Both the position numbers and the translations under genes were made by a program. Below are positions 9,006 to 18,530 of a stretch of DNA of 64,000 nt, in pieces. This stretch comes from Arenibacter algicola (GTDB lineage Bacteria > Bacteroidota > Bacteroidia > Flavobacteriales > Flavobacteriaceae), in NCBI RefSeq assembly GCF_000733925.1, contig NZ_JPOO01000003.1, positions 3,127,250 through 3,191,249 on the forward strand, given 5' to 3'. Positions within the stretch are counted from its first letter, which is position 1. Every line of letters begins with the position of its first letter. Under the pieces are notes generated by a model. It saw only the letters and a list, made by a program, of their open reading frames with translations. It did no database searches and had not been told where the DNA came from.

Positions 9006-10393
9006 TGGCCAAGGTTTCCTCAGAACAGTTGGGTAGAGAACCTATAGGGAAATTGCTGGTAAAACAGGCGGTACCGGCTTCAATAGGTATTTTGGTCATG
9101 TCACTTAACGTTCTGGTCGATTCTATTTTCGTGGGTAACTGGATCGGTTCCATAGCCATTGCTGCCATCAATGTAGTACTTCCGGTTTCCTTTTTTATAG
9201 CGGCCCTTGGCATGGCCATTGGTATTGGAGGTTCCAGTATTATTTCACGTGCCTTGGGTGAAAACAATAAGGAAAAGGCCTTAAAGACATTTGGAAATCA
9301 AATTAGCCTGACACTTCTGGTTACCATTGTTATGGTGATTTTGGGGCTATATTATGTAAATAGCCTTATTCCGGCCTTTGGTGGCAAAGGGGATATTTTT
9401 GGACCTGCAAAGATATATTATATCATTGTGCTTTACGGGGTTCCATTTTTGGCCCTATGCATGATGGGGAATACCGTGATTAGGGCGGAAGGTAAGCCTA
9501 GATTTGCCATGAATGCCATGATAATTCCCTCGGTGGGGAACTTATTGATGGATTATATCTTTATCTATGTTTTTGACTGGGGAATGGAAGGGGCAGCTTG
9601 GGCCACCACCATTGGGTATTTTCTTTGTTTTGCCTATATCCTGTATTTTTTTCTTTCGAAAAATTCCGAACTTAAATTGAATTGGTCCCATTTTGGATTC
9701 GATCGTCCAATCTTAAAGGAAATTGGGGCTTTGGGATTCGTAACCTTGTCCAGGCAGGCTGTAATAAGTTTAATTTATCTGCTGATGAACAATATCCTGT
9801 TTGGACTGGGAGGAGAGGCCATGATTGCTGTCTATGCCATTATTGCACGGATGCTAATGTTTGCACTGTTTCCTGTTTTTGGGGTCACACAAGGCTTCCT
9901 GCCTATTGCAGGATTTAATTACGGAGCCAAAAAATACCAAAGGGTACGGGAATCGATCAATACAGCTATACTTTATGCTGCTGGCCTGGCCTTTGTAGTG
10001 TTTGTAGGGCTTATGATTTTTCCTGCTGAGATTGCCGCCTTGTTTTTAAGTAACCAGCCAGACATGTCGGCCTCAGAACTGGCCATGAATTCATATGTTT
10101 TGGAACACACCCCCTCGGCCATGCGCTGGGTTTTTGCGGCAACGCCCATTATAGCCGTTCAATTGATTGGTGCAGCTTATTTTCAGGCCATTGGGAAAGC
10201 AGTACCTGCGCTATTGTTGACCTTGAGTCGACAAGGCTTCTTTTTTATACCGCTCATTTTAATTTTACCAAATTACTTGGGAGAACTAGGAGTATGGATA
10301 TCTTTTCCAATAGCTGATGTCTTGGCAACTTTTGTAACGGGCTATTTTTTGAGGAAAGAGGTGAGAGCAACCTTGGTGGAAAAGCATGAGTAA
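9005..10393 (+). CDS. MATE-family efflux transporter
   Basis: A 462-residue polytopic protein with about 12 hydrophobic segments arranged as two repeats, typical of cation-coupled multidrug and toxic compound extrusion proteins. Characteristic segments include SIFVGNWIGSIAIAAIN in the first repeat and a long Gly/Pro-rich loop before the second half (GVTQGFLPIAGFNYGA), both usual in the family. The ATG overlaps the hemH stop codon (TAATG), so it is in one operon with hemH. That pairing allows, but does not prove, export of porphyrin intermediates or other toxic compounds. Confidence 0.92.
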   Translation: MAKVSSEQLGREPIGKLLVKQAVPASIGILVMSLNVLVDSIFVGNWIGSIAIAAINVVLPVSFFIAALGMAIGIGGSSIISRALGENNKEKALKTFGNQISLTLLVTIVMVILGLYYVNSLIPAFGGKGDIFGPAKIYYIIVLYGVPFLALCMMGNTVIRAEGKPRFAMNAMIIPSVGNLLMDYIFIYVFDWGMEGAAWATTIGYFLCFAYILYFFLSKNSELKLNWSHFGFDRPILKEIGALGFVTLSRQAVISLIYLLMNNILFGLGGEAMIAVYAIIARMLMFALFPVFGVTQGFLPIAGFNYGAKKYQRVRESINTAILYAAGLAFVVFVGLMIFPAEIAALFLSNQPDMSASELAMNSYVLEHTPSAMRWVFAATPIIAVQLIGAAYFQAIGKAVPALLLTLSRQGFFFIPLILILPNYLGELGVWISFPIADVLATFVTGYFLRKEVRATLVEKHE

Positions 10394-10477
10394 TACAGGC
10401 TGTAAGAAATCTGCATTCTTAAGTTCAAGAAGCTGTTCTTTCAACAGAAATCAATATAATATCCGTTTTTAATTAAT

Positions 10478-11257
10478 TCAAAGTTTAAAAAAGGGATTGG
10501 ATTTCCTATTGCTATATCCATGGACAAGTATTACGGATAGAAGAATAGCACTACACGCCAATGCCGTATATGCTAGGATTTCCATACTGCCCTGATGCCT
10601 AATATAAATTGCGAACAGTGCCCAGACACCAACAGCGGCAAATTCGCGCATACTTCTTTTATAAATGATGACCAGATTTATCAAAGTGGCAACCAGCATT
10701 AAGACAATGGTCCATTGCACTTCTGTAAGAAACCCGCCATTCCATCCTATTTTGGTGAGATAAAGGGCAATGTTGGCTATCGTGGCAACGGTAATCCAAC
10801 CGCTGTAAAGACATATGGGCCACCAGGAAAAGGCAATTATTTCTTTGGGGGCATCCCATCGTTCCATATTGGTATTGATAATAATTTTAATCAATGAAAA
10901 TAGGATGCCCGCCATAATAATAACGGTTAAGCCCATATATTCATAGGCAAAGGTAATCACCCACAGCCCATTCAAGATATTGGCAAGGGCAAACCAATAT
11001 CCGGTCTGTTCAATGTATGCAAGATCTTTCTTATCAAAAACAACAACTTTAATTTGATATAGCGGATAAGCCAACAAACCTAAAAAAATAAGGCCCCAAA
11101 TGGCAAATGCATAGCTGGCAGGTGTAAAAAGATTGGTGTACCGTTGACTTAATTCCCCTATAGTGGTATCATTAATGCGGATGGCCTGCGAAATATAATT
11201 TACGGCAATGACCAAAATCACCGAGAGCAGGTTTAAAATGGATAACTTTTTTTGCAT
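10478..11257 (-). CDS. TspO/MBR-like tryptophan-rich membrane protein
   Basis: A 259-residue protein with about seven hydrophobic segments and many Trp residues in them (FAIWGLIFLG, WWPICLYSGW, GVWALFAIYIRH). This resembles the enlarged, TspO-related proteins annotated as tryptophan-rich sensory proteins in flavobacteria, although it is longer than classical five-helix TspO (about 160 residues). TspO proteins bind porphyrins and affect their breakdown or transport. The position between hemH and the HemJ-like gene supports a porphyrin link. It is convergent with the MATE gene. Assignment to the family is likely; the ligand is inferred. Confidence 0.72.
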   Translation of the reverse strand: MQKKLSILNLLSVILVIAVNYISQAIRINDTTIGELSQRYTNLFTPASYAFAIWGLIFLGLLAYPLYQIKVVVFDKKDLAYIEQTGYWFALANILNGLWVITFAYEYMGLTVIIMAGILFSLIKIIINTNMERWDAPKEIIAFSWWPICLYSGWITVATIANIALYLTKIGWNGGFLTEVQWTIVLMLVATLINLVIIYKRSMREFAAVGVWALFAIYIRHQGSMEILAYTALACSAILLSVILVHGYSNRKSNPFFKL

Positions 11258-11496
11258 TTACCCAAATTACGCAACTTTTGCAGGGAAAGAAGTCTTAATG
11301 CTCAAAAAATTAATCTTAATTTGATTACAGGACAGGTTGTATTTGTTTAACGTAATGCAATTTTGAGAAAACGAATGAAATTGGGGTATTTGTTATTCGG
11401 CGTTGACCACTGTTTTAGATGGGTAAACCAGTAAGGATACCAAAGATTAGTTTTTCAGAAATCCGTCTACTATCTTTACGGAACAATAGACATTGT

Positions 11497-12048
11497 ATGA
11501 CCGACTATTACAACTATATTAAATCCTTGCACCTCATTTTTGTAGTTACCTGGTTTGCAGGATTGTTCTATATCCCTCGTTTGTTTATCTATCATATCGA
11601 AGCCGATCAAAAACCGTCACCAGAGAGGGAAATCCTAACCCATCAACTAAAGTTGATGACCAAGAGATTATGGTTTATCATTACATGGCCGTCTGCCGTT
11701 CTAGCTACCTTATTTGCCATATGGCTATTGTTTTTGTATCCTGCCTGGTTGCAACAACCGTGGATGCACATAAAACTTGTCTTTGTGCTGTTGCTAATAA
11801 TCTATCACTTAAAAAACCATCAGATCTTTAAACAGTTGCAGCGCGATGAGGTGAAATACACCTCCAAATTTATGCGCATATGGAACGAAGGAGCTACCTT
11901 AATTCTATTTGCAGTGGTTTTTTTGGTAATCTTAAAGGGAACCTTCAATTGGATTTTTGGTGTTGTCGGCATCATTGTACTGGGAGTGCTTTTAATGCTT
12001 GGTATAAGGCTCTACAAGCGGATCCGCGAAAAAAATCCAGAGGCTTAA
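11497..12048 (+). CDS. hemJ: HemJ/CopD-like membrane protein, probable protoporphyrinogen oxidase
   Basis: I start it at the ATG giving MTDYYNYIKSLHLIF (183 residues), because the 26 codons upstream are not hydrophobic and a -7-like TATCTTTA lies about 27 bases before this ATG. Four transmembrane helices are visible. His in KSLHLIFVVTWFAGLFYIPR and in a later WMHIKLVFVL segment match the haem/porphyrin-binding histidines of HemJ, with the conserved FYIPRLFIYH motif. HemJ oxidises protoporphyrinogen IX to protoporphyrin IX, the substrate of HemH. Some flavobacterial homologues are annotated only as CopD-family proteins, so the specific activity is inferred from motif and from hemH 2.5 kb away. 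Confidence 0.78.
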   Translation: MTDYYNYIKSLHLIFVVTWFAGLFYIPRLFIYHIEADQKPSPEREILTHQLKLMTKRLWFIITWPSAVLATLFAIWLLFLYPAWLQQPWMHIKLVFVLLLIIYHLKNHQIFKQLQRDEVKYTSKFMRIWNEGATLILFAVVFLVILKGTFNWIFGVVGIIVLGVLLMLGIRLYKRIREKNPEA

Positions 12049-12122
12049 GTGCCATTTCGCTTTAAATCGATATCCTTTTTGGCGTGATAATTGTTACCTT
12101 TAAGATTTAAAATATATTTCAA

Positions 12123-13589
12123 TTGTTGAGAAACATTTCCTTGCGTTCCCGAATTTTTATCTCCATGATTTTTTGGGTGGTAATTGCATTTGTTTTGATT
12201 GCATCGGTCACTATATACCAGTACAGTGAGCAAAATAGGGATTACCATGCAGAACGTATGGAACGTAAGGAGGAACAGATTAAACAGAGCATTGATCTGG
12301 CACTTCAAAAGACTACCTTTCCTGTAACAACAGAAAACTTAGGTCATATTTTTCGTGATGAGATCTATGAGATCGCTCTGGTACAGAACATAAATTTTAA
12401 TATTTATGATCTCGAGGGCGAGCTAATTAAAAGTTCCAGACCCAAGTTTGAGGTAGATTCCATTTCTACCTGTTTGGATGCAGAAGTGTTGAACAATTTG
12501 GCTTCCTCCCCGAACAAGAGGTATGTGGAACAAAAATCGGCCGCAGGCTATAGTTATCAGGCGTCCTACACCTATATAGACGACAAAAGGTTTAAACATG
12601 TGGGGATTTTAAACCTGCCGTATTTTGAGGACAACTCCTTTAATGACAAGGAGTTAAAGGAAATATTGTTAAGGCTTACAGGAGCATATTTACTTTTGAT
12701 GCTCTTGGCCATTGGGCTTGCCTATTTTATTTCCAAATATATCACCAGGTCCTTGCAGACCATTTCGGACAGATTAAATCAGACCGATCTAACCAAGAGG
12801 AACGAAAAGATCATAGTGGAAAATCCCAGTGAGGAAATTGGAAAATTGATTACCTCCTATAACGAAATGATCGATGAGCTGGAAATAAGTGCTGCAAAAT
12901 TGGCCAAAGGGGAAAGGGAGCAGGCATGGCGAGAAATGGCAAAACAGGTGGCCCATGAAATTAAGAATCCACTTACTCCCATGCGTCTAAGCGTGCAGAG
13001 TTTTGAACGTAAGTTCGACCCTAATGACCCGGACATTGCAAAAAAGGTTTCGGAGTTTTCAAAAACATTGATTCAACAGATAGATACTATGAGTAGTATC
13101 GCTTCTGCTTTTTCCAACTTTGCCAATATGCCTGCCCAGCAGAACGAGACCTTAAACGTTGTAAAGATCGTAAAAATGGCAGTGGATATTTTTGATGAAA
13201 ACTATATTCATTTTTCCTCCGAGGAAGAGGAAATAATTGCCAAATTAGATCGGACACAATTAATAAGGGTCGTTACCAATCTGGTTAAAAATGCCACTCA
13301 GGCCATTGTGAATGTAGATACTCCCCATGTTTTGGTAACCGTCTACAAAGATGGGGATTTTGTAAAAATGACAGTGGAGGATAATGGGGTGGGAATCTCA
13401 ATGGAATCGAAGGACAAGGTGTTCGAACCTAAGTTTACCACAAAGACTAGCGGTATGGGCCTTGGTCTGGGGATGGTAAAAAATATTGTTGAAACCTACA
13501 AAGGAACCATCAATTTTACTACCGAACCCGGCAAGGGTACTATTTTTACGGTACGGTTTCCCATCGCCAATGATGGCGGAAATACATAA
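12123..13589 (+). CDS. Membrane-bound sensor histidine kinase
   Basis: A 488-residue sensor beginning at one of two tandem TTG codons; no ATG is available upstream in frame. TM1 is near residues 11-32, a periplasmic sensor loop spans about 33-180, TM2 is near 185-205, and a HAMP linker is followed by the H-box VAHEIKNPLTPMRL with the phospho-accepting His278. N-, G1- and G2-boxes follow (NLVKNATQAI, DNGVGIS, GMGLGLGMVKNIVE). The arrangement resembles NtrY-type kinases. No response regulator gene is adjacent, so the partner is unknown. It precedes the enoyl-CoA hydratase gene by about 67 bases and may be co-transcribed. Confidence 0.88.
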   Translation: MLRNISLRSRIFISMIFWVVIAFVLIASVTIYQYSEQNRDYHAERMERKEEQIKQSIDLALQKTTFPVTTENLGHIFRDEIYEIALVQNINFNIYDLEGELIKSSRPKFEVDSISTCLDAEVLNNLASSPNKRYVEQKSAAGYSYQASYTYIDDKRFKHVGILNLPYFEDNSFNDKELKEILLRLTGAYLLLMLLAIGLAYFISKYITRSLQTISDRLNQTDLTKRNEKIIVENPSEEIGKLITSYNEMIDELEISAAKLAKGEREQAWREMAKQVAHEIKNPLTPMRLSVQSFERKFDPNDPDIAKKVSEFSKTLIQQIDTMSSIASAFSNFANMPAQQNETLNVVKIVKMAVDIFDENYIHFSSEEEEIIAKLDRTQLIRVVTNLVKNATQAIVNVDTPHVLVTVYKDGDFVKMTVEDNGVGISMESKDKVFEPKFTTKTSGMGLGLGMVKNIVETYKGTINFTTEPGKGTIFTVRFPIANDGGNT

Positions 13590-13656
13590 GGCCTTATGGG
13601 CAAGAAAGTCAATATTAATATTTTGACAAATTGAGTTGAAAATTAATTTTAAAGTC

Positions 13657-14439
13657 ATGAAATACGAAAATTTACTTATTACTACAGACAAGGAGTTGGC
13701 CATCATCACCATAAATAGACCAACAAAATTAAATGCACTTAATAAGGCAACCATCGAAGAACTGCACTATGCATTTAAAGGTTTGGAGAAAGATAAAAAC
13801 ATAAAGGTGATAATTTTAACGGGAAGTGGGGAGAAGGCGTTCGTGGCAGGGGCCGATATTTCCGAGTTCGCCAGTTTTTCAGAAAAAGAGGGTGCTAAAT
13901 TGGCCGCTAAGGGTCAAAAACAATTGTTCGATTTTGTGGAAAACCTTTCCACGCCGGTTATAGCCGCCGTCAACGGATTTGCCTTGGGAGGTGGGTTGGA
14001 ATTGGCCATGGCCTGCCATTTTAGGGTAGCTAGCCATAATGCCAGAATGGGCCTTCCCGAAGTTTCACTGGGTGTAATACCGGGCTATGGGGGAACACAG
14101 AGACTGCCACAGCTTATAGGGAGGGGCAGGGCCATGGAAATGATCTTAACAGCCAGTATGATCGATGCTGCCAAGGCATTGGAGTTCGGTTTGGTCAACT
14201 ATGTGGTTGAGCAGGAACACCTCATGGATCTTTGTAAGAAATTTGCAGGTAAGATATCGAATAATTCGCCCGTAGCCATTAGTTATGCAATAAAAGCGAT
14301 AAATGCTGGTTTTAACAATAGTATTAACGGGTTCAAAACGGAAATAGAGGCGTTTGGCAGTTGTTTTGGTACTTCTGATTTCAAGGAGGGAACCACTGCT
14401 TTCTTGGAAAAGAGGAAGGCCAATTTTCCGGGTGCTTAG
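13657..14439 (+). CDS. Enoyl-CoA hydratase/crotonase family protein
   Basis: Starts at the ATG giving MKYENLLITT (260 residues, the usual crotonase length); a TTG seven codons earlier is less likely. The oxyanion-hole segment AGADISEF and the NGFALGGGLELAMAC block carry the first catalytic Glu (about 115). The second catalytic Glu is about 135 in GLPEVSLGVIPGYGG. Both glutamates of true hydratases are therefore present, favouring hydration of 2-enoyl-CoA, probably short chain (crotonyl-CoA). Cytoplasmic. It is not in a beta-oxidation operon here, so the pathway (fatty acid, butyrate-type or amino acid breakdown) is open. Confidence 0.9.
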   Translation: MKYENLLITTDKELAIITINRPTKLNALNKATIEELHYAFKGLEKDKNIKVIILTGSGEKAFVAGADISEFASFSEKEGAKLAAKGQKQLFDFVENLSTPVIAAVNGFALGGGLELAMACHFRVASHNARMGLPEVSLGVIPGYGGTQRLPQLIGRGRAMEMILTASMIDAAKALEFGLVNYVVEQEHLMDLCKKFAGKISNNSPVAISYAIKAINAGFNNSINGFKTEIEAFGSCFGTSDFKEGTTAFLEKRKANFPGA

Positions 14440-14461
14440 AAAAAGCCCTAAATAGTTTGTT

Positions 14462-16033
14462 ATGGATATTGGGAAAAATCTTGTGTTACCATGTTTGTTT
14501 TTGTGCTTTTTTTTCCTGACACAGGCTCAGCAATTGCCTGTTAAATATAGCTTTGGAGAAAAATATAACGATAGGTATAAATATTCCAATCTATTGGAAA
14601 TTTCGGATGACGGAATGGGAGGCTCTATTTTGGTGCGTTCCTATTACACCGGCATAATCCTGAAGCCCAAAGGATATTATATTGAACATTACAATAAGGA
14701 TTTGGACCTGGTAGGGGAATATAATTACAAGCTAAAAGGCCTTGATTTTGTAAATGCATTTGTAAAGAACGGACAACTTAATATCTTGTTCTTGGATTAC
14801 AATCTTGGCAAAGGCTCCTATGATTATGTGGTACATAGAAGTCCAATAGACACTTTTAATTTTATTGAGGAGACCATTCTTTCCATACCTTCTGAGCAGG
14901 TAAGCGAACCTTTGGACCATAATTACTATAAGAGGAATTTTTCATCAGGTTTTACTACCACTGCTTTTCTTAATGAGGACAAATCCGCTATTGCCATCAG
15001 TACCCACTATAAAAAAGGAAAAGACGAAAAGCACTTTGTATATCTCTTCAATAGTGGCCTAAAAAAACTCATAGAATATGATTTTTCTGCAGAAATAGAG
15101 GAAAAGAACTATGCCTTTGAAAACATGGTTACTTCAAAAGATCTAAACCAAGTCTATCTGGTTGGTAAGGCCTATTATAAAAAGAAGCGTTTCGCGGCTA
15201 CGGAACGCAAATTTCAATACGAATTGCTAAAGGTTGACAAGAATGGGGCCATTACACAGACTTTTGATGACCCAGGTAAATTTTCGGAAGCTTTAAAACC
15301 CGTTATGGTTAATGATAAGTTGATCTGTGTTGGTTTTTATGCAGACAGAAAGGACAATAGATATAATGGTTTGGCCTATTTTGAACTTGATAGGAATTCT
15401 TTGGGCATCAAGGCAAAAAAATACAATGCGTTTTCACAACAATTCATGGAGGATAAGTTTGGAAGGGAAGACGACACGGAAATTAAAAATTTGGTCTTTA
15501 AGAATGTCAGCGTTACCAAGGATAATTCCATTCTTTTTAATGCGGAGGAATACTTTGTTACCTCCAGTGTGCAGCAGGACCCAACCGGTTCCAGGGTGAA
15601 AATAGAAAGGTTTCATTACAACGATATTGTCAGTGCCAAATTAAATTCTGAAGGAGATATCATTTGGGCAAGAAATATTAATAAGTCAGAGGTCACCCAG
15701 GGAGATGGCGCTTACGCGTCATACAGTTCTTGTGCCAGTGGCGACAATACTTATTATTTGATCAGCACGGCCGCAGAAAATCCACAATTGTTAAGTGGTG
15801 AAAGGCTAGTTTTTAAACAGGGACTTAGCCGTAACAGAAATGTATTTATGATCCAATTGGACAAGGACGGGAAGATAAGTTATGAAAAGGTGATTGATGA
15901 CCACGAAGCACGCCTCCCCTTAATGGTTTCCATGCCATTAATAGGCAAGGAAAACAATAATATGCTTTATTATGCCAAAAGGGGATCCAAAAAGCAATTG
16001 GTCAAGGTTGAAATTACCGGCCTTAATAAATAA
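14462..16033 (+). CDS. Exported protein of unknown function
   Basis: A 523-residue protein with a signal peptide (hydrophobic segment to about residue 20, then TQAQQ). I recognise no catalytic motif. The sequence is rich in aromatic residues and alternating beta-strand patterns with recurrent short segments such as VYLVGKAYY, YLISTAAENP and VFMIQLDKDG, compatible with a beta-propeller-like or beta-rich secreted protein. It follows the enoyl-CoA hydratase gene by 22 bases on the same strand. Homologues of this kind in flavobacteria are annotated as hypothetical. No function is proposed. Confidence 0.75.
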   Translation: MDIGKNLVLPCLFLCFFFLTQAQQLPVKYSFGEKYNDRYKYSNLLEISDDGMGGSILVRSYYTGIILKPKGYYIEHYNKDLDLVGEYNYKLKGLDFVNAFVKNGQLNILFLDYNLGKGSYDYVVHRSPIDTFNFIEETILSIPSEQVSEPLDHNYYKRNFSSGFTTTAFLNEDKSAIAISTHYKKGKDEKHFVYLFNSGLKKLIEYDFSAEIEEKNYAFENMVTSKDLNQVYLVGKAYYKKKRFAATERKFQYELLKVDKNGAITQTFDDPGKFSEALKPVMVNDKLICVGFYADRKDNRYNGLAYFELDRNSLGIKAKKYNAFSQQFMEDKFGREDDTEIKNLVFKNVSVTKDNSILFNAEEYFVTSSVQQDPTGSRVKIERFHYNDIVSAKLNSEGDIIWARNINKSEVTQGDGAYASYSSCASGDNTYYLISTAAENPQLLSGERLVFKQGLSRNRNVFMIQLDKDGKISYEKVIDDHEARLPLMVSMPLIGKENNNMLYYAKRGSKKQLVKVEITGLNK

Positions 16034-16098
16034 GAACTCTTTCATAGATTCGCTATACCCCATACTCCTGGATAGGTCTGTTAATTAACAGATACAAA

Positions 16099-17220
16099 TT
16101 GATTATTATTGGAAATAATCCATATTTTTGGATTAAATCCATTATTTTGCAAGAGAAAGAATATATCAAGGGTAGAGGGGCCCAGAAAAACACGAACAAT
16201 AGGTTTGCCGAATTCTCCAATGAACTAAGGGACGATTTTTTGGAATTCTGCCGTATTGAAGGGGAGATATCGGATCGTAACAAGACGCAGTACCTTCCTA
16301 TTTTTCCAAAGACTATTGTAAACAAAGTCAGTAGTCCCGATGTGGGCATGAATTATTCCCTCAATCCTTATCAAGGTTGCGAACACGGATGTATCTATTG
16401 TTATGCCAGGAATACCCACGAATATTGGGGCTATAGTGCGGGACTTGATTTTGAACGCAAGATTTTGGTCAAAAAGGACGCGCCTGCCCTATTGGAAGCT
16501 AAATTGAAAAGTAGAAGTTGGAAGGCGGCTACCATTGTCCTATCAGGGAATACGGACTGCTACCAACCTGCTGAAAAGCAATTTGGGATTACCAGAGCTT
16601 GTTTGGAAGTGTTTCTAAAATACCGGCATCCGGTGGGTATCATTACCAAAAATGTATTGGTTCTTAGGGATTTGGACATTCTTACACAATTGGCGCAGGA
16701 GAATTTGATTGCTGTAAATGTTTCCGTAACCTCTTTGTCCGAAGAAACCAGGCGCATACTGGAACCTAGAACGGCCACTATAAAAAAGCGACTGGAGACA
16801 ATTCGGCACTTGGCCGAAAACCATATACCGGTAAATGCAATGTTGGCCCCTATTATACCCGGTATAAACAGTCATGAAATTCTTAACTTGGCCAAAGCCG
16901 TATGCGATGCCGGGGCACTTTCCTTTGGGTTCACAGTAGTTAGGCTTAATGGGGCCATAGGGCAAATATTTGAGGATTGGATAAGAAAGACCTTACCAGA
17001 CAGGGCCAATAAAGTATTGCAGCAGATAGCGGACTGCCATGGGGGTTCTTTAAACGATAGTAGATTTGGTATACGTAACAGGGGTGAAGGCGAAATTGCC
17101 CAGCAAATTAAGGATATGGCCCATTTGGCGCGACAAAAATATTTTAAGGACAAAGTATTTCCAAAACTTAATACAGAGCTGTACGAAGCCTATAAGGGCG
17201 GCCAGTTAAAGTTATTTTAA
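16099..17220 (+). CDS. PA0069-family radical SAM protein
   Basis: Up to 373 residues. The [4Fe-4S]/SAM motif is CEHGCIYC (Cys94, 98, 101 in this numbering). The preceding KGRGAQ and NPYQG segments and the later GTDCYQP-like block (SGNTDCYQPAEKQ) are characteristic of the PA0069/SplB-like clade. The N-terminus is uncertain: the ORF's first codon gives a non-typical leader, and family members usually begin a few residues before KGRGAQ, so a TTG at 16147 is a credible real start. The substrate of this clade is unknown to me; a nucleic-acid repair role as in spore photoproduct lyase is only a distant analogy. Confidence 0.86.
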   Translation: MIIIGNNPYFWIKSIILQEKEYIKGRGAQKNTNNRFAEFSNELRDDFLEFCRIEGEISDRNKTQYLPIFPKTIVNKVSSPDVGMNYSLNPYQGCEHGCIYCYARNTHEYWGYSAGLDFERKILVKKDAPALLEAKLKSRSWKAATIVLSGNTDCYQPAEKQFGITRACLEVFLKYRHPVGIITKNVLVLRDLDILTQLAQENLIAVNVSVTSLSEETRRILEPRTATIKKRLETIRHLAENHIPVNAMLAPIIPGINSHEILNLAKAVCDAGALSFGFTVVRLNGAIGQIFEDWIRKTLPDRANKVLQQIADCHGGSLNDSRFGIRNRGEGEIAQQIKDMAHLARQKYFKDKVFPKLNTELYEAYKGGQLKLF

Positions 17221-17280
17221 GGTGAGTTCAACGTAAAAATAATTGCAAGACATTGATCTTGTGCAAATAAAAAAATTGCT

Positions 17281-17565
17281 ACTGTCCCCTCGAGCCTGCC
17301 TGCCGAAGGCAGGTGGAGTACAGAGGTTTTTTTGACAGTTATATCTTTAAATTGAGGTCTCTCCCGATAACCATCGGGATGAGCCTGCTTGGCGGTAGGC
17401 AGGCTACCATTGACGTCTTTATTAATAGTCTCAATATGAATGATATGAATTGGTAACGATAGTCACTTCGACAGAGTCCCTTTTCGGGACGACGAGAAGT
17501 CACACATACTGGCCGGGAGCTGGATGTGCGATTTCTCATGTGCATTCGAAATGACGATCTGGAAA
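17281..17565. repeat. Cluster of intergenic palindromic (REP-like) repeats
   Basis: Several imperfect and perfect inverted repeats lie in series: CCTGCC-GAA-GGCAGG (17299-17313), TCCCGAT-AACC-ATCGGGA (17362-17379), AGCCTGC/GCAGGCT arms (17382-17405), GTCCC/GGGAC inside a longer GTCACTTCGA...GAGAAGTCAC palindrome (17462-17502), and a segment whose reverse complement begins GTCATTTCGA and ends GAGAAAT (about 17531-17555), i.e. related to the previous one. Such GTCATTTCGA...GAGAAAT units are familiar intergenic repeats in Bacteroidota genomes, probably spread as non-autonomous elements. The short ORF across this area is a by-product. Confidence 0.65.
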
Positions 17566-17873
17566 CCTTCAGTTTATAACTCATACCTTTAACTGTCTCT
17601 CTACCTGTATCATATTTGATATTTACCCCAAAATCAAATTTTTAAAATCATGTCATTTTATCCGCTTGAAAAATAAAATTTCTTGGGTCTCGACCGGACA
17701 AAATTATCATAAATAGCTCATTAATAATTAAATATAATTAGAACTCACGTTATTTAAGCACATGGTTTTTAATATTCTTGGAGAAAGTATTGAAAACAAG
17801 CTTGGGTATAGAGTTCAGTCAAGCCTAAACCAATGGGTAATTTAATTATATCGAAGAGAATTTACGTTGCATA
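17566..17873. other. AT-rich intergenic spacer
   Basis: About 300 bases after the palindromic repeats with no ORF or structured element that I can support. It lies downstream of both flanking convergent genes. Confidence 0.4.
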
Positions 17874-18530
17874 TTAGGCATTACCGTTCCATTCCTTATA
17901 GAATTGCTCTAGATAGTCCAACATGAATTCGTGTCTTTTTTCAGCCAGTTTCTTGCCAGATTCAGTATTCATCTTGTCTTTTAGGAGCAGTAATTTTTCA
18001 TAAAAATGATTTATGGTAGGCGCCTTGGATTTTTTGTACTCCTCCTTGGTCATTTGTAGGTTGGGAGCAATTTCCGGATTATAAAGCTCCCTATTCTTAA
18101 AACCACCGTAGTTGAAGGCACGTGCAATTCCAATAGCGCCAATGGCATCCAAACGATCGGCATCCTGTACCACCTGCAATTCCTTGGACGTAAATAGCTT
18201 TTTGGAATCCAAACTGGATTTATAGGATATATTTTCAATAATCTTTACCACGTGGTCCACTATCTTTTTATCTACCTCCAAAGATTGTAAAAACACAGAT
18301 GCCATTTTTGGCCCAACGGTTTCATCCCCACCATTAAATTTAGCATCTGCAATATCGTGTAGCAATGCCCCGAGGCTAACCACAAGTACATCTACCTTTT
18401 CATCTTTTGCTATAAGAAGGGTGTTCTTAAAGACCCGCTGGATATGGAACCAATCGTGTCCCCCTTCTGCGCCTTTCAATGTTTCTTTAACAAAGGCAAT
18501 TGTTTCCTCTATGATTTGGGTGTTGGTCAT
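17874..18530 (-). CDS. HD-domain phosphohydrolase
   Basis: A 218-residue cytoplasmic protein of the YedJ/YpgQ-like HD family. Metal ligands are visible as HDWFHIQRV (His29 region), LLHDIAD (His58-Asp59) and VQDADRLDAIGAIG (late Asp), the full H...HD...D set. Family members hydrolyse nucleotides or related phosphate esters. Its ATG overlaps the stop of the upstream acyltransferase by four bases (ATGA), so the two are co-translated. The natural substrate is not indicated by context. Confidence 0.88.
   Translation of the reverse strand: MTNTQIIEETIAFVKETLKGAEGGHDWFHIQRVFKNTLLIAKDEKVDVLVVSLGALLHDIADAKFNGGDETVGPKMASVFLQSLEVDKKIVDHVVKIIENISYKSSLDSKKLFTSKELQVVQDADRLDAIGAIGIARAFNYGGFKNRELYNPEIAPNLQMTKEEYKKSKAPTINHFYEKLLLLKDKMNTESGKKLAEKRHEFMLDYLEQFYKEWNGNA

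Noticed and set aside
11419..11496. 26 extra N-terminal codons on the HemJ-like protein
   Set aside because: They are polar, not family-like, and overlap a probable -7 element.
17339..17584. 81-codon minus-strand ORF
   Set aside because: It runs through the palindromic repeats; its residues reflect repeat sequence and not a protein family.
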